Below are positions 11,253 through 22,290 of a DNA stretch of 64,000 nt, one piece after another. Position numbers and translations under genes: made by a program. The notes beneath the pieces were generated by a model. That model worked only from the letters and a program-made list of their open reading frames with translations, ran no database searches and was not told the origin of the DNA. Every line of letters starts with the position of its first letter. Position 1 is the stretch's first letter. This stretch comes from Voacanga thouarsii (taxonomy: Eukaryota > Streptophyta > Magnoliopsida > Gentianales > Apocynaceae). The stretch lies in contig JANUWF010001101.1 of the NCBI GenBank assembly GCA_026120185.1, positions 496,001-560,000 of the forward strand, read 5' to 3'.

Positions 11253-12725
11253 GCTCTTTGCTTGTCCTTAAGCAAAGTATCAAGAACAAGTAGGAAAACA
11301 CGAGGTTTCATTAATCACTCAATCAATTTCAAAACAATATCTTCAACGCTTCCTTCATTCAAGAACATAAAATACATGGTACTATATCTTTCACAACCAA
11401 TGCAAGACTTGTGTTAGTGATAAATGACTTAGTAGAACCATCTCAATTTTTACAATATCCTCAAACCATTGGAAAGAATTTAGTTAAAAAAAAAAAAGAA
11501 TATGCATTCCATAGGCTTACTTTTCATACACTCTCTCCACTAATCCGAGACATATCATGATTCTACTTAGATCAAGTAAGACTTTTAAGCTTGTAATGTA
11601 AGGCTAAAGGCTTGTACTGTAACTTATCAAACGAATGATATAGGAGAATTAAAAGTCAAAGAAAATTTGAGAGTTAGCAAGAAAAGGGTAAACAAAATGA
11701 ATCAATAATTTCCAACTCTTCTTGCTCTCCTATTCCAAAATCAATCAAACCATAACCTTATTCAGCAATTCCTATGCACTTCAAGCAAATCTTGCATTTT
11801 TTCTCTTTCTTTTTCTCATCAACTCTTCTTTATTTCTTCCACAAGATCACTCAAATTTTCCAGCAATGGTGTCAAGTACTTTAATATGAACTTTAACTTT
11901 TACAACACAATCACCATTCCTTTTGTGATCTTTTCTTTTCTTCTTCTTTCACTTATCTTTTCCTTTACTGCTGCTGTTTTTACTTTTTCTCACTTCTTCT
12001 CTTTCCATTCTTCCTATTAGCTTTTTGTTTTCTTTTTTTTTCAATTCCTTTATTCTTTTTCTTCTCTTTCTTTGCTTTCCTTCCTCTTTCCAGCTCAACT
12101 CAATATTGATCCATGACTGAAAGTAACAAGTCATGATCTTTATCCCAACATTCTTTCTCAACATTCTTATACATATACTTTCATCCATCAAGAGCATAAA
12201 GATTTGGGAAATTATTCAAACTCTCAGAAACAAGCAATGGACAAAATATTGTGACGGGTTTTAATAAAATAAATCAACAATTTAAGCTCAAAATAGGCAC
12301 TAGGGATAATATGACAATAGGTAGGCTTGAGAAGCTCAAACTATCCAAAAAATGTCTATTACCGTCATCCCTAAATTAAATCATGATTGTCTTTCATATT
12401 TCGTCTCGAGATGTATTCAAGTAAGTTCTAGAATGCTCCATGAATTTTAGTAGAAAAACAGGTTTAAGAACAATGCAAAGCATTATATCAAGAACTACTT
12501 CGTCCAAGTAAGTGCAAAAAATCATGCATAAGCCATAAATGATCTAGAACATATGCTCTATAATCCATCATAAAGACATGCATTAAAAATACAGCTTGAA
12601 ATCTCAAAGAAAATCAGAAAAAAATTTGAAAATTTTACTCACAAGAAGAAGGAAAGTATAAAAGAATGATGCATAGAAGAATTTTCAATTGAATCACTCC
12701 CTTACACTTAAACTGGACATTGTCC

Positions 12726-13402
12726 TCAATGGCCAAATAAATATAACAAGAAAGAAACAATTCCATGGGACCAAAAATATAAAGGAGAAGAGATAAGAAA
12801 GACAATATTTCCATATATTGTGTAATGTGCTAAAATCGATGAAAATTTGGACAAAGTATATCCCCTAATCACTCCCCCATACTTAAATTGGACAACGTCC
12901 CCATTGGCAAAAAATAAACATAAGAATGCATCTCCAAAGGTATGAAATAATAAGGGGTTAGAAAGTTTAAGTAATACTGCCCAAGTGTGATAATGCTCCA
13001 ATAGATATCCAAATGTGAGGTACAGAGAAGGGCTTGTCCAAGAGGACTCTATGCTTTTCAATGCTTCGACAAATACCAAGTTACCTTCCTGAGATTGGGA
13101 TGAAGGGTAGAATTCGTCAACATCCTTAAAGGGTTTCTTAGAATGAATGATAAATCCAACTTCTTGAGGTATGTTGAACTCCATACATCATCATTGTGAC
13201 CATTGTTCTCCAAGAAGTGAGAAGAGCCTAAGAAATCATGTAACAAAGAAATATTAGAATTATGAGCACATAGAGTAGAATCAAATACTTCTCTTGCCAC
13301 ATCATGCAATTGTCCCTCATAGCCTCTCTTTTTTTTTTTTTTTATGGTCAATTGTACAGGCTCCTCAACAATCTTAGCTAATTGTTTCATTTGATCGCCC
13401 AA
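12726..13402 (-). pseudogene. Internal ORF remnant of the non-autonomous LTR element, unknown product
   Basis: Two overlapping minus-strand open stretches in different frames (13402-13058 and 13184-12726) read as one frameshifted protein. The first has a Lys run and Glu/Asp-rich text; the second has a proline/serine-rich segment and hydrophobic stretches. I do not recognise a gag, pol or envelope motif. The adjoining plus-strand text with 'CACTTAAACTGGACATTGTC' (about 12704-12740) recurs in diverged form near 63466-63500, linking this interior to the element at the window's right end. Confidence 0.35.
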
Positions 13403-13536
13403 TCGTTGGGAAGCTTCTTCATGCCACTAAATAGATGAATTTGTATTGGCAACAAAAGAATTCACTAATGCTTCAATGACGTCTCACTAAAAACATTAAT
13501 GTTAGCTTGTAATTTTGCCAATCTATCATCAATACA

Positions 13537-13540
<4 letters not shown>

Positions 13541-13581
<41 letters not shown>
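13541..13581. repeat. (TA)n microsatellite
   Basis: Uninterrupted TA dinucleotide run inside the LTR element interior, with no further structure seen. Confidence 0.9.
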
Positions 13582-13584
<3 letters not shown>

Positions 13585-13950
13585 GAAAAATGAAATAAAA
13601 ATGATGAACATGCAGCAATGATGAATAATGTAATTTAATTCATTAAGAAAGAAATAAAAATGAAACAAAATGAAATCTACTATATCGTCTTCAGGTTATT
13701 GGATCATGTACCAAGGCTAACACCTAGCAAAGACAAGACGAAGGTTAGATAATAGAATTCATAATTCAACCAAAATTACAAGAACTTGTTAGTCAAATTA
13801 AACATGGTCAAAGTTAGCAAGTTAGATTACAAAGGTATACATAAGATACACAATATACAAAAGATAGCACCTTTTTGCGAAAAGAACAATTATACATATT
13901 TACATATTTACATGGTTAAATCAATAAAATCCAAACTTTCATGTTATTGT

Positions 13951-13968
13951 TCCCCGGCATCGGCGCCA
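13951..13968 (-). other. Primer-binding site, tRNA-Asp type
   Basis: The plus strand reads TCCCCGGCATCGGCGCCA, which is the 3' acceptor end of plant tRNA-Asp with one mismatch (T for A in the middle). The minus strand therefore reads TGGCGCCGATGCCGGGGA as a primer site, six bases inside the 5' LTR edge. It is not a tRNA gene: no cloverleaf sequence precedes it. Confidence 0.9.
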
Positions 13969-13974
13969 AAAACT

Positions 13975-15471
13975 TGATGTGTCCAAATTTGGGTGTAAAA
14001 ATCATACAAAAACTAAACACATTCCCAATCAAGTTCAAATTAAAACGTTCAACCCAAATCACACATATGAGCAAGTGTACTCATCATTTACCGAGCATAG
14101 GGTTCAAACGTGTGTCAATCCTCCAGGAACAAGTAGACATTAATCACGTTTCTTTCATTGTTTAACCAACTCAATAAAGTGAAAAAGAAACAAAAAGAAA
14201 AATAAAATAAAATAAAAATAAAAGTATATACATGTCAAGGATAGAGAAGCATGTAACTCAAACCATTGTTTAGACAAACATGATCTTAACGTATCTAACC
14301 ATTATCATAACCAATCATTCTCTTGGCGCCATGAAAGATAAAGGTAAATTAGCATTACTTAGTCTGTCTCAACTAATTACTACCTTCTAGATAAATTAGC
14401 CACAATCCTTAATTCAAGTCCTATTCTCAAGCAAACTTAAAACATAAAATTAACCAATGAATCCATACTCTGACAGACATCAATTAACCTTTAATTACTC
14501 TGTCCTTAGCAATTAACCTCATTCTCAGGCAAGTTAAAAGACAACAAATATGAAATCAATAAATTGACACCATCAACCCTATTCTCAAGCAAGTTAATGG
14601 AAAATAATCAATTAATCTCACAATCAATCCAAGTAATTAAATACCAAGAATAAAAATTAATTAATCAAAATATCAAATACTTCTAAAAATCATGAATATA
14701 TAAAATAATGTCAAATTACAATAAAACAATTAACACATCATTGTTCAAGAAAAAGAAAACAAAGTAAAAGAAAGCACTCATAGACAAGCCTTATTCTTCT
14801 TCCTTTAAAGACCTTCTTGCACAATCCTCCTTGAATTCAAGAATTCCTCCTTAGATTGAGTGATTTTCTATGATGATTAATGAATTCTCCTCCTTTTCCC
14901 TTATATTTTTTATCTATTTATAGGCTTAGGAAGTGCCTAAACTTGTAAGCACAGTGTTCTTAGCCGAGTAGAAGTTGAAAGATACTAAAACTTCATAGAT
15001 TACCAAAAATCGCGTAGAAAAAATTAAGCACCGCTTTATCTTCAGGGCACAGCCGGCGCCGCCTTGGCTCTCTGAGTCGGCGCCAGTTGTGTCCTGCTTC
15101 TCTACTTGTTCGTCAATTTTTCTCTGAATTTTGCACAATGAAGACCAGAATGCAGCTGATGCCGCCTTGACTCTTGGAGTCGGCACTGGTTCCCCTCTAT
15201 TTTCCTCTGTTTTGCCAATTTTTTCATCGCTTCAAAGTACGTGTCAATAGTGCATGGCCGGCGCCGGTTCTAGAGCCCTAGCTGGCGCTGCCTCTCCTCT
15301 GTTCTGCGACGTTTTTGTTTCGTTTTACCCTAAAAATCTGAAATAATGAACAAAATACCTTTCCAAGGGTAAAATCTCAAATATGAAGGAATATAACTAG
15401 TTATTGAACAAAATGTATCACAAAAGAACCTCAAATAACTAGGAAAAATATGACTAATTTAGCTCATATCA
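13975..15471 (-). repeat. 5' LTR of the non-autonomous element
   Basis: 1497 bp, aligned end to end with 9738-11237. Candidate minus-strand TATA box near 14913-14922. The GC-rich block at 15040-15300 keeps CGGCGCCG-type words that have decayed in the other LTR. Followed on the plus side by the GTTAA duplication at 15472-15476. Confidence 0.92.
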
Positions 15472-15476
15472 GTTAA

Positions 15477-17231
15477 ATACTTGGAATTTTCGAAAAATGG
15501 TAAATTTTGGGATCGGGTATTCATAAATTGACTGGAATGCCCTTATTGGAACCTTTTATAGAAATGTGTTTGGAAACTTTGAATTTAATCTTCTTTTGGG
15601 ATTAGAATTCTGGATTTCTTGAAATGAGTTCCTTTTGGAATCGGGTATTTGAAAAATGATCCAAATGTCCTTATTGGAATGTTTTATGAAAATATTTGGA
15701 ATTGGGTGTTTGGTAAATGACCAAAATACCCTTATTGGAACTTTTGTGAATATTTTTTAAATTCGGTAAGGGTAAAATGACCCGAATACCCTCGAAAAAT
15801 CTTTTAAAATCGGATATGGATAAAATGACCCGAATACCCTTAGAAATGAATTTTGTAATCGAGTATGAGAAAAATGACCCGAATACTCCTGGAAACTTGT
15901 TTTGATTTATGAAAAGAACTCTTTACCCAGTTTCAACATGGTTTTGGAAAAATGATCTCTCGATATAAGAGTGACTTTTGGAAAACTACATTTTGATCCC
16001 AAAAATTATTTTATTTGCTGGAAGTGCCTATGGTATGAATTGATTGGCTCTGCGGAGCCTATGTGAGTGATGATCTGACTTGCGAGTCAGTGGTATCAAA
16101 TTCTGAAAATTATTATTTTGCCCCAAAAATGTTTGTTTTGAAAATCTTACGGAATCAGATAACCCTCTAGCCTGATCAGTCAAAAGAGGTTGGTATTGGT
16201 AACGTAGAGTACTCAGCAAAGACTTTAATCTTTATACTAGCTTACGTTAGAGTTAGACGGCCCTAGAAACCTGGCCTAGTTCTAGGGATTGTCTTACTTC
16301 GAATGGAGTGACAGAACATTTAGATGAGTCATACGGTGAGTAAGGTTAGCATTGATAACGGTGAGTAAGGTTGGCATTGATACTGGTGAGTAAGGTCGAC
16401 ATTGATACTGGTGAGTAAGGTTAGCCTTAATAACGGTGAGTAAGGTTGGTATTGATACTGATGAGCAAGGTTGGTATTGATATTAGCGAGTAAGGTTGGT
16501 ATTGGAATCCCTGGACTTACAGTAGTAAGAAAAACATTCTGAATTACTCGATATTGTGCTTGTTTGCACTTACCTTTTCGACAATGCACAGTTGAATAGT
16601 ATAGGCTTGTGTCCTTAGTACAATAAGATTGTAATGTCAAAGGCGAAGCCTTGTGAGCTCTGCACGCAGGCCGACCTTCTGTTGGAGAAGTGCCTGTGAT
16701 TTGAAAAGCGGGGCAATGTTTTGAAACTGAAACACTATTTTTCAAAAATAATTGAGTTCTAAATAAACTCTTCTTTAAAGAGTTTTGGAATTATTTCTAG
16801 TTGGAAAATACATGAAAAATGAAATGCTTTCTCCACAAAAGTTTTATGTACTATGTTATTTCATAAAGCACTAGCACACACGGGACTCACTGAGTGATTT
16901 TTCACTCACACGTGTCTTTTATCTTACCCTTTTGTAGCATGTGAAATTGAGCAGACATATGGATAGAAGGACAATACTACAGTGACAGCAGTTTAGGTCC
17001 GAACATTCCTCTCTTGATGATGCGTCTTATTACTGATGTGAAATGAAAATTTTCATATATGAGATTTTTTTGTTATATATGTGTATGTGACAATCAGTAT
17101 GGGCTGTTGTATGGATCTGAACCTTGTATAGCCTGTTACTTTCATTATAAAAACTCCTTGTCTGGGAAATTGGACGGGGCGACACCCGGTGTTAACATGC
17201 TTCCGCTGTTACTTTTGGTAGGAGTGTTAAA
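15477..17231. repeat. Right part of interrupted LTR-like sequence with two tandem-repeat blocks
   Basis: Non-coding. Block one (about 15500-15900) is a degenerate repeat of about 60 bp with the recurring words AAAATGACC and GAATACCCTTA. Block two (about 16328-16500) has seven units of about 27 bp built on GGTGAGTAAGGTTGGTATTG. Downstream come GGGACTCACTGAGTGATTTT (about 16880) and GGACGGGGCGACACCCGGTG (about 17172), phrases of a kind found toward the 3' end of long plant LTRs. No partner LTR, primer site or coding domain is present, so a solo LTR is the best guess only. The open frame 16329-16745 minus is a by-product of the repeats. Confidence 0.4.
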
Positions 17232-17784
17232 AAAAATCGTTATCAAACACACTTAATTAATTAAGTATCTTAATATTTTAATATATTTAACTTTAAAAAT
17301 AGTCAAAAGTACCTAGTGTGTCAAAAGAAAAAAGATAGAAGACCTATAAAGTTAAAAAAAAAAAAATAAGGACCAATCATGTCAAAATAAAAAAGTTCAG
17401 GGACTAAAATAACCAATTTATCTTATTTTTTAAGTGGGTGTATAGTAAAATGATAAATTGTTGTTCCTTAAATAGTCAACGCAAGAGTTGACTAGTTGAC
17501 TTGTCGAAATTGGGTCGGAAAGACTAAATAATTTGTACGAAAATTTAAAAAATAAAAAATAAAGACCAATCGTGTCAAAAAATATTTATGGAAAAAATCT
17601 GCCAATTTGCCTATCTATTTCGACCTGAATAAAGCTCGAATCTAAATTTTAAGCCGAACATCAGCGTGACTCGAACACATGATACTCATTGTGAATTACT
17701 CCTAAAATGGATCGAGGTTGGGCAGACCTAAGCCCACTAACAGCTCTAATTAAAGAAAGGAGCGTAGAGTGAATTGAAGTGTGA
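17232..17784. other. AT-rich spacer, no gene seen
   Basis: Contains repeated wording of the type AAGGACCAATC.TGTCAAAA (about 17374 and 17561), suggesting a diverged internal repeat, but no open frame, terminal repeats or known element. Confidence 0.5.
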
Positions 17785-18111
17785 TGTTGTGAATATATTA
17801 GTGAATTAGTGGAAACTCTACTAATTCCAGTAGTAGATATGGATGTCCACTATTAACATCACTAATACAAATTAGTGGAGTTAATGGAGACACAATTAAT
17901 ACATTAGGGAAAATAGATGATTAGTTCCGCTAATAAAGCTCTATAAATAGAACTCTTCCTAAGATTAAGAGATATACTAATTGTAAGAGAATTGTTAGAG
18001 AAAGTTGTGAGAGAAAAGAAAGAGAGAAGTTTGAAGAAATTATTGTGAAAATAATAGTCAAAGATTTATTATGTGTAGATTTTATTCTAATACTGCCAAA
18101 ATTTTATAACA
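17785..18111 (+). repeat. 5' LTR of copia-I
   Basis: Aligns with 24651-24969 and with the copia-II LTR (48635-48926). Contains a TATA box in GCTCTATAAATAGA (about 17937-17950) and several copies of ATTAGTGG/CCACTAAT-like words. Confidence 0.92.
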
Positions 18112-18216
18112 CATTATCAGCACGAGTCTCTGCCGTTACAAAAGCCAAAAGACTAAAGCACGAGTCTCTGCCGTTACAAAAGCTAGAAGACTAAAGGTGC
18201 TCATTTATTGATCCCT

Positions 18217-19274
18217 ATGGCTAACCTTACTAAACTCAAACTTGTAACCCTTCATATTTCTAGAAAAAATTATATGTCATGGGTTTTCGATGCAGAAATG
18301 TATTTAAATGTTGAAGGCCTTAGTGGAACTATTAAAGAAAATAATAGTGCATCTGCACAACAAAAAGCCAAAGTTTAGATTTTTATCTGTCGTTATCTCG
18401 ACGAAAATTTGAAAATGAAATATCTTACCGAAAATATCCATATGTCATGTGAGTAAATTTAAAAGAAATATTTGACCACCTGAAGATGGTCGTACTACCA
18501 ACTGTATGGTATGAATGGTTGCATCTGAGGTTACAAAATTTTAAAACCATGAATGAATATAGCTCTACTATGTATAAAATTATATCTCAGTTAAAATTAT
18601 GCACAAAAAAAGTTACTGATGTAGATATGCTGGAGAAGACATTCTTCACCTTTCATGCCTCAAATATTGTCCTGCAGCAACAATATCGAGAAAAATGGTA
18701 TACAAAATTTACTGATTTAATTACTACCCTTCTCATTGTAGAGAAAAATAATGAGTTATTATTGAGAAATCATGAAACCAGACCAACTGGCTCAACAACA
18801 CTCCTAGAAGTAAATGTTGTTGGCTCTAGTAGAAACCATAGTCGTAGTCGTAGTCGTGGCTGTAGCCGTGGTTGTGGTCGTGGTTATGGTCGTGGACACG
18901 CTCAATATTTTGCTTATCACAGTAATAATCAAGCTGTGAGAAATATTGGCCACCTGAAGTGAGAAGGAAAAGAAAAAGAAATGTAAGAAAATTATGAGGA
19001 TAAGTGTTATAGATGTGGCATGAAAGATCATTGGTTACGTAACTATCGTACGTCCAAGCATTTAGTGGAATTATATCAAGTTTCATTGAAAAATAAAAAT
19101 AAAAATGTTGAAACAAATTTTTTTCAACATCCAATGAATGATGCTAATGACGATGATATTGATCCAGAAGATCTGAATATAAATATTACCCATATAGATA
19201 TATCTGCTTTTTTCGAACACCCAAACGATAGGATAAATCATTTAATTGATTATAGTAGTGTCCAGAAAAGCTAA
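18217..19274 (+). pseudogene. copia-I gag (nucleocapsid) remnant
   Basis: Starts at ATG 18217 (MANLTKLKL) and is soon interrupted by stops near 18376 and 18451. The open part 18486-18962 carries the gag helical region, then an Arg/Ser/Gly-rich stretch (SRSRSRGCSRGCGRGYGRG). The CCHC zinc knuckle follows a stop in this frame, at about 19006-19050. It reads CYRCGMKDHWLRNY, with the last Cys replaced by Tyr; copia-II keeps Cys. An acidic tail (NDANDDDIDPEDL) ends at 19274. Gag would package the element RNA; this copy cannot. Confidence 0.8.
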
Positions 19275-19350
19275 TGCTTCACCCTGATATTTTTGAATTT
19301 TCATTATGTTCTAATAATATTTACGTTTACATATACATATTTTTGTTCAA

Positions 19351-19605
19351 ATGGCTGTTGTTAATGATGATATATGTATTATTGATAGTGGAACTACACA
19401 CACCATACTAAAAAATAAGAAATATTTTTCTTATATCAAAATAGAAGAAATAAATATTTATACTATAAACGGTAGTACAAATGTGATTGAAGGCTCTAAA
19501 AGAGCTAGTATATTGTTGCCTGAAGGAATAACAATTAATATTGATAAGGCATTATTTTTCTCAAAATCCAAAAGAAATTTATTAAGTTTAAAGATATCCG
19601 CATAA
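19351..19605 (+). pseudogene. copia-I protease fragment
   Basis: MAVVNDDICIIDSGTTHTIL holds the aspartic-protease DSGT motif expected between gag and integrase in Ty1/copia. It is followed by family-typical text ending SKRNLLSL, then a frameshift and stops. Confidence 0.8.
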
Positions 19606-19794
19606 ATGGGTATCATGTTGAAACAAATGAGGAAAATGGTATTGAGCACTTTATATTACTCAAATTAATTTAGGTAAGAAATTTGTATTTGAAAAATTAC
19701 TGTCTTTTTCTACTAGCCTATATTTTGCAAAAATATGTACAATTAAAATTCATTATCTAATAAACCAGAAGTTTATTAATCCTACTACTTTTAG

Positions 19795-20600
19795 CATTTG
19801 GCATGATCTGTTGGGTTATTCGAGATCTACCATGATGAGAAGAATAATTAAGAATATACATGTTCATCCATTAAAAAATAAAAAGATATTTATATTAGAA
19901 AAATTTTCATGTGTTGCATGTTCCATAGGAAAATTAATTATTACATCATCACCAGTAAAAGTAGGAGTTGAAAGTCCTACATTTCTTGAACGGAATCACG
20001 GTGATATTTGTGGACCTATTCATCTACCATGTGGACTGTTTAGATATTTTATAATCTTAATTGATGCATTGTCTCGATAGTCACATCTGTGTTTATTATC
20101 TATTTGCAACTTGGCGTTTGCGAGATTACTTGCTCAAATAATTAAATTACGAGCACAATTTTCAAACTATCAAATTAAAAATATCTGTTTGGATAATGCT
20201 GGTGAATTTTTATCACATGCTTTTAATGCATACTGCATGTCAATTGGGATTAATGTTGAACATCCTGTAACTCATATTCATACACAAAATAGTCTTACTA
20301 AATCTTTTATTAAAAGATTACAATTAATTACTAGATCATTATTAATGAAAAAAATCTCCAACATCTACCTGGGGACATACTATTTTACATGTTGCAATAC
20401 TTGTACGTATAAGGCCAACTAGTTATCATAAATTCTCTCATTTACAATTAGCTTTTGATTCAGAACAAAATATTGCTCATTTAAGAATTTTTAGATGTGT
20501 TGTATATGTTCCAATTGCACCAAAATAACGTACAAAGATGGGTCATCAAAGAAGAAATGAGATATACGTTGGATATGATTCTCCCTCTATTATCAGATGT
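19795..20600 (+). pseudogene. copia-I integrase remnant
   Basis: The GAG-pre-integrase zinc region (IWHDLLGYSR... CVACSIGK) is followed by the catalytic core with GDICGPI, the second Asp in LDNAGEF, and later THIHTQNSLTKSFIKRLQ. A stop replaces Trp near 20078 (LSR*SHL; copia-II has LSRWSH). The reading ends at the inserted solo LTR and resumes after it (from about 22291) as YVEPLIRDVFTT and FTDCHFDESLFP. Confidence 0.82.
20593..20597. repeat. Target-site duplication TCAGA (left)
   Basis: TCAGA precedes the inserted solo LTR; the same pentamer follows it at 22291-22295. Removing the insert and one copy restores the copia-I reading across the site. Confidence 0.88.
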
Positions 20601-22290
20601 TAGTGTTGTGCCATAGAGGCAATCACTTGTACCATGTATATTGCATATTAAATTAATAAGAGGTATTCTTTATCTTTCAGTTTGATTGTTATATCTAAAT
20701 ATGTGTACAAACCGTTAAATAAAGTCCCTAGTACAACACAGTGTTAAGGAAATCATGATAGAGATCATGATGTGAGATTCCTACTACACTATGCAGTGTT
20801 TGTATTTAAATAATCCCCAGTCATAGTATTAATAAGATGGGACATTATTAATACGCCAAGACTGGCACATGTTATATCTCTTGATTGAATCAAGCGGTGG
20901 TTCTCATATCCGTGGGCATTGGGATACTCAAGATTAACGTGTGGATGCTTGTTTTGAAACAAGTTCATTGGATGACCTAGCTACGAGATAATCACTTGGA
21001 TAACTATTTAGTGCCAGTAATAGAATCTCATTATAGCAAGTGTGCAAGTATCCTTAGACTTGAGATCTCCAAGGTACTTTGTTTATCGAGCGTTGTACTT
21101 TGATTCTAATATTTGGAGTCTTATCTAGGACCGCCTATGGGATGGATATTGGGTACAACGTAAAGTAAATGAAAGTAGTTGAGAGGGTCAATAAAGGATT
21201 CACCACTCCTAATAGTAGGAGAGTATATCTCAAGGCTACTTGTAGAAATCATTACTCATGAAGTCCTTGGCCAAGGTGACTATGTGATGGAAATGGTTCC
21301 AATTGATACACATATCGAGTAATGGATTTCTTGAACAAGTACTAAAATATTTGGGCCAGAATTAATAATATTTTGGAGGGAGTTGGCACTAATTTCATGC
21401 TCTAGACCGAATGAGATATTGTATGTTAAAAGGAGTTTATTACACTGATAATTTGCTATTGAAAGGTTCATGTCAAGCCACTTGACTTTCTGGACTTTTG
21501 GGTGGTCAAGAGTCATTGCTAGATGTCGCTCTTGATATGCTAAATATGAATTTATTAATTAGAGAATTAATAAATTTAATCCTTTATGTTATTAAGGATT
21601 ATTAATTCTAATATTGTTAGAATTAATTCATATTATGCTACCAATAAGACCAGGAAACCTAATGGGTCACACACAATAAAGGTTTGAATGCTCAAATATA
21701 TTATTTGATAATATTGTGGGGTTAATTAAGAGAAGGGAATATATTTATAGGTGAATTATAAGTTTGTTATAATTCATGGGACCTAATTGTAATTAAGTAA
21801 ACTTCAAGGACCAATTTGTTGACAATTGGACGTTGAAGGACTAAGTTGCAATTTATGGTAATTATAAATCTATAAATATAAGGAAACTGTTTCCTTAGGG
21901 TTTGAGACAGACCATTCACGCAATAACAGAGAAACCGTTTCTCTGCCTCTCTCTTGATCAAACCCTAGTCGTCTCTCTTCTTGATCAAAACCCTAGCCTC
22001 CCGAATTCTACTAGCATAGAATTGTGAGATTGTGAGCATTCAACCTTGTGTGGATTATCATTAGAGGGAGTTCCTTCTTGGATTTCAGTTGAGCTGCAGT
22101 GAATGGTTTTGGATAATCTGGATCGCGCCTGTGTTCTTGTTTCTGAAATTTTTGAATTCCGGCTTCACGAGGTAATAGACGCAATCTTCTCCTTTTTCCC
22201 GTTTCTATTGCAAACCCCGTGATCCATGGCTTGGATTTCTTGTTGTTTTCCACTGCGCTTAATTTGATTATGCATGATAGAAATCCTACA
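20598..22290. mobile_element. Solo LTR (1.69 kb) nested in copia-I
   Basis: The insert begins TGTTAGTGTTGTG and ends AAATCCTACA (TG...CA ends), flanked by TCAGA on both sides. It has no open frame of note. A TATA-like CTATAAATATAAGG (about 21870-21883) precedes T/C-rich, CCCTAG-containing leader-like text. Length, ends and lack of coding capacity fit a solo LTR left by LTR-LTR recombination, plausibly of a long-LTR Ty1/copia family such as SIRE/Maximus; that family call is inference. Confidence 0.8.

Larger units (their letters stand above)
9738..15471 (-). mobile_element. Non-autonomous LTR retrotransposon (LARD-like), structurally intact
   Basis: Two LTRs of 1500 and 1497 bp (9738-11237 and 13975-15471) begin TGATGTGT and end TATCA on the plus strand. 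They are flanked by the 5-bp duplication GTTAA. Just inside the right LTR lies a minus-strand primer-binding site matching the 3' end of plant tRNA-Asp (13951-13968). Just inside the left LTR lies a polypurine tract (minus-strand AAGTGTGGGGGAAT). The element is therefore transcribed on the minus strand, with its 5' LTR at 13975-15471. The 2.7-kb interior has no protease, reverse transcriptase, RNase H or integrase motif. This is the layout of a large retrotransposon derivative mobilised in trans, probably by a Ty3/gypsy Athila/Tat-like partner; the partner assignment is inference from the primer type. Confidence 0.9.

Noticed and set aside
13951..13968. tRNA-Asp-like 3' end
   Set aside because: Only 18 bases match and no cloverleaf precedes them; position and orientation next to an LTR identify a primer-binding site.
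16329..16745. 138-codon minus-strand ORF with repeated NINLTHQYQ-like text
   Set aside because: Produced by the 27-bp tandem repeat; no domain, and it extends into unique non-coding DNA.
8727..17197. Exact boundaries TGTTGG...GTTAACA for an interrupted long LTR
   Set aside because: The ends look tempting, but the flanking pentamers do not match and the left end overlaps the CACTA terminal repeat.
18804..19134. Minus-strand His/Asp- and Thr-rich ORFs (also 49593-49946)
   Set aside because: Antisense of the Arg/Ser/Gly-rich copia gag repeat on the plus strand, which carries the real motifs.
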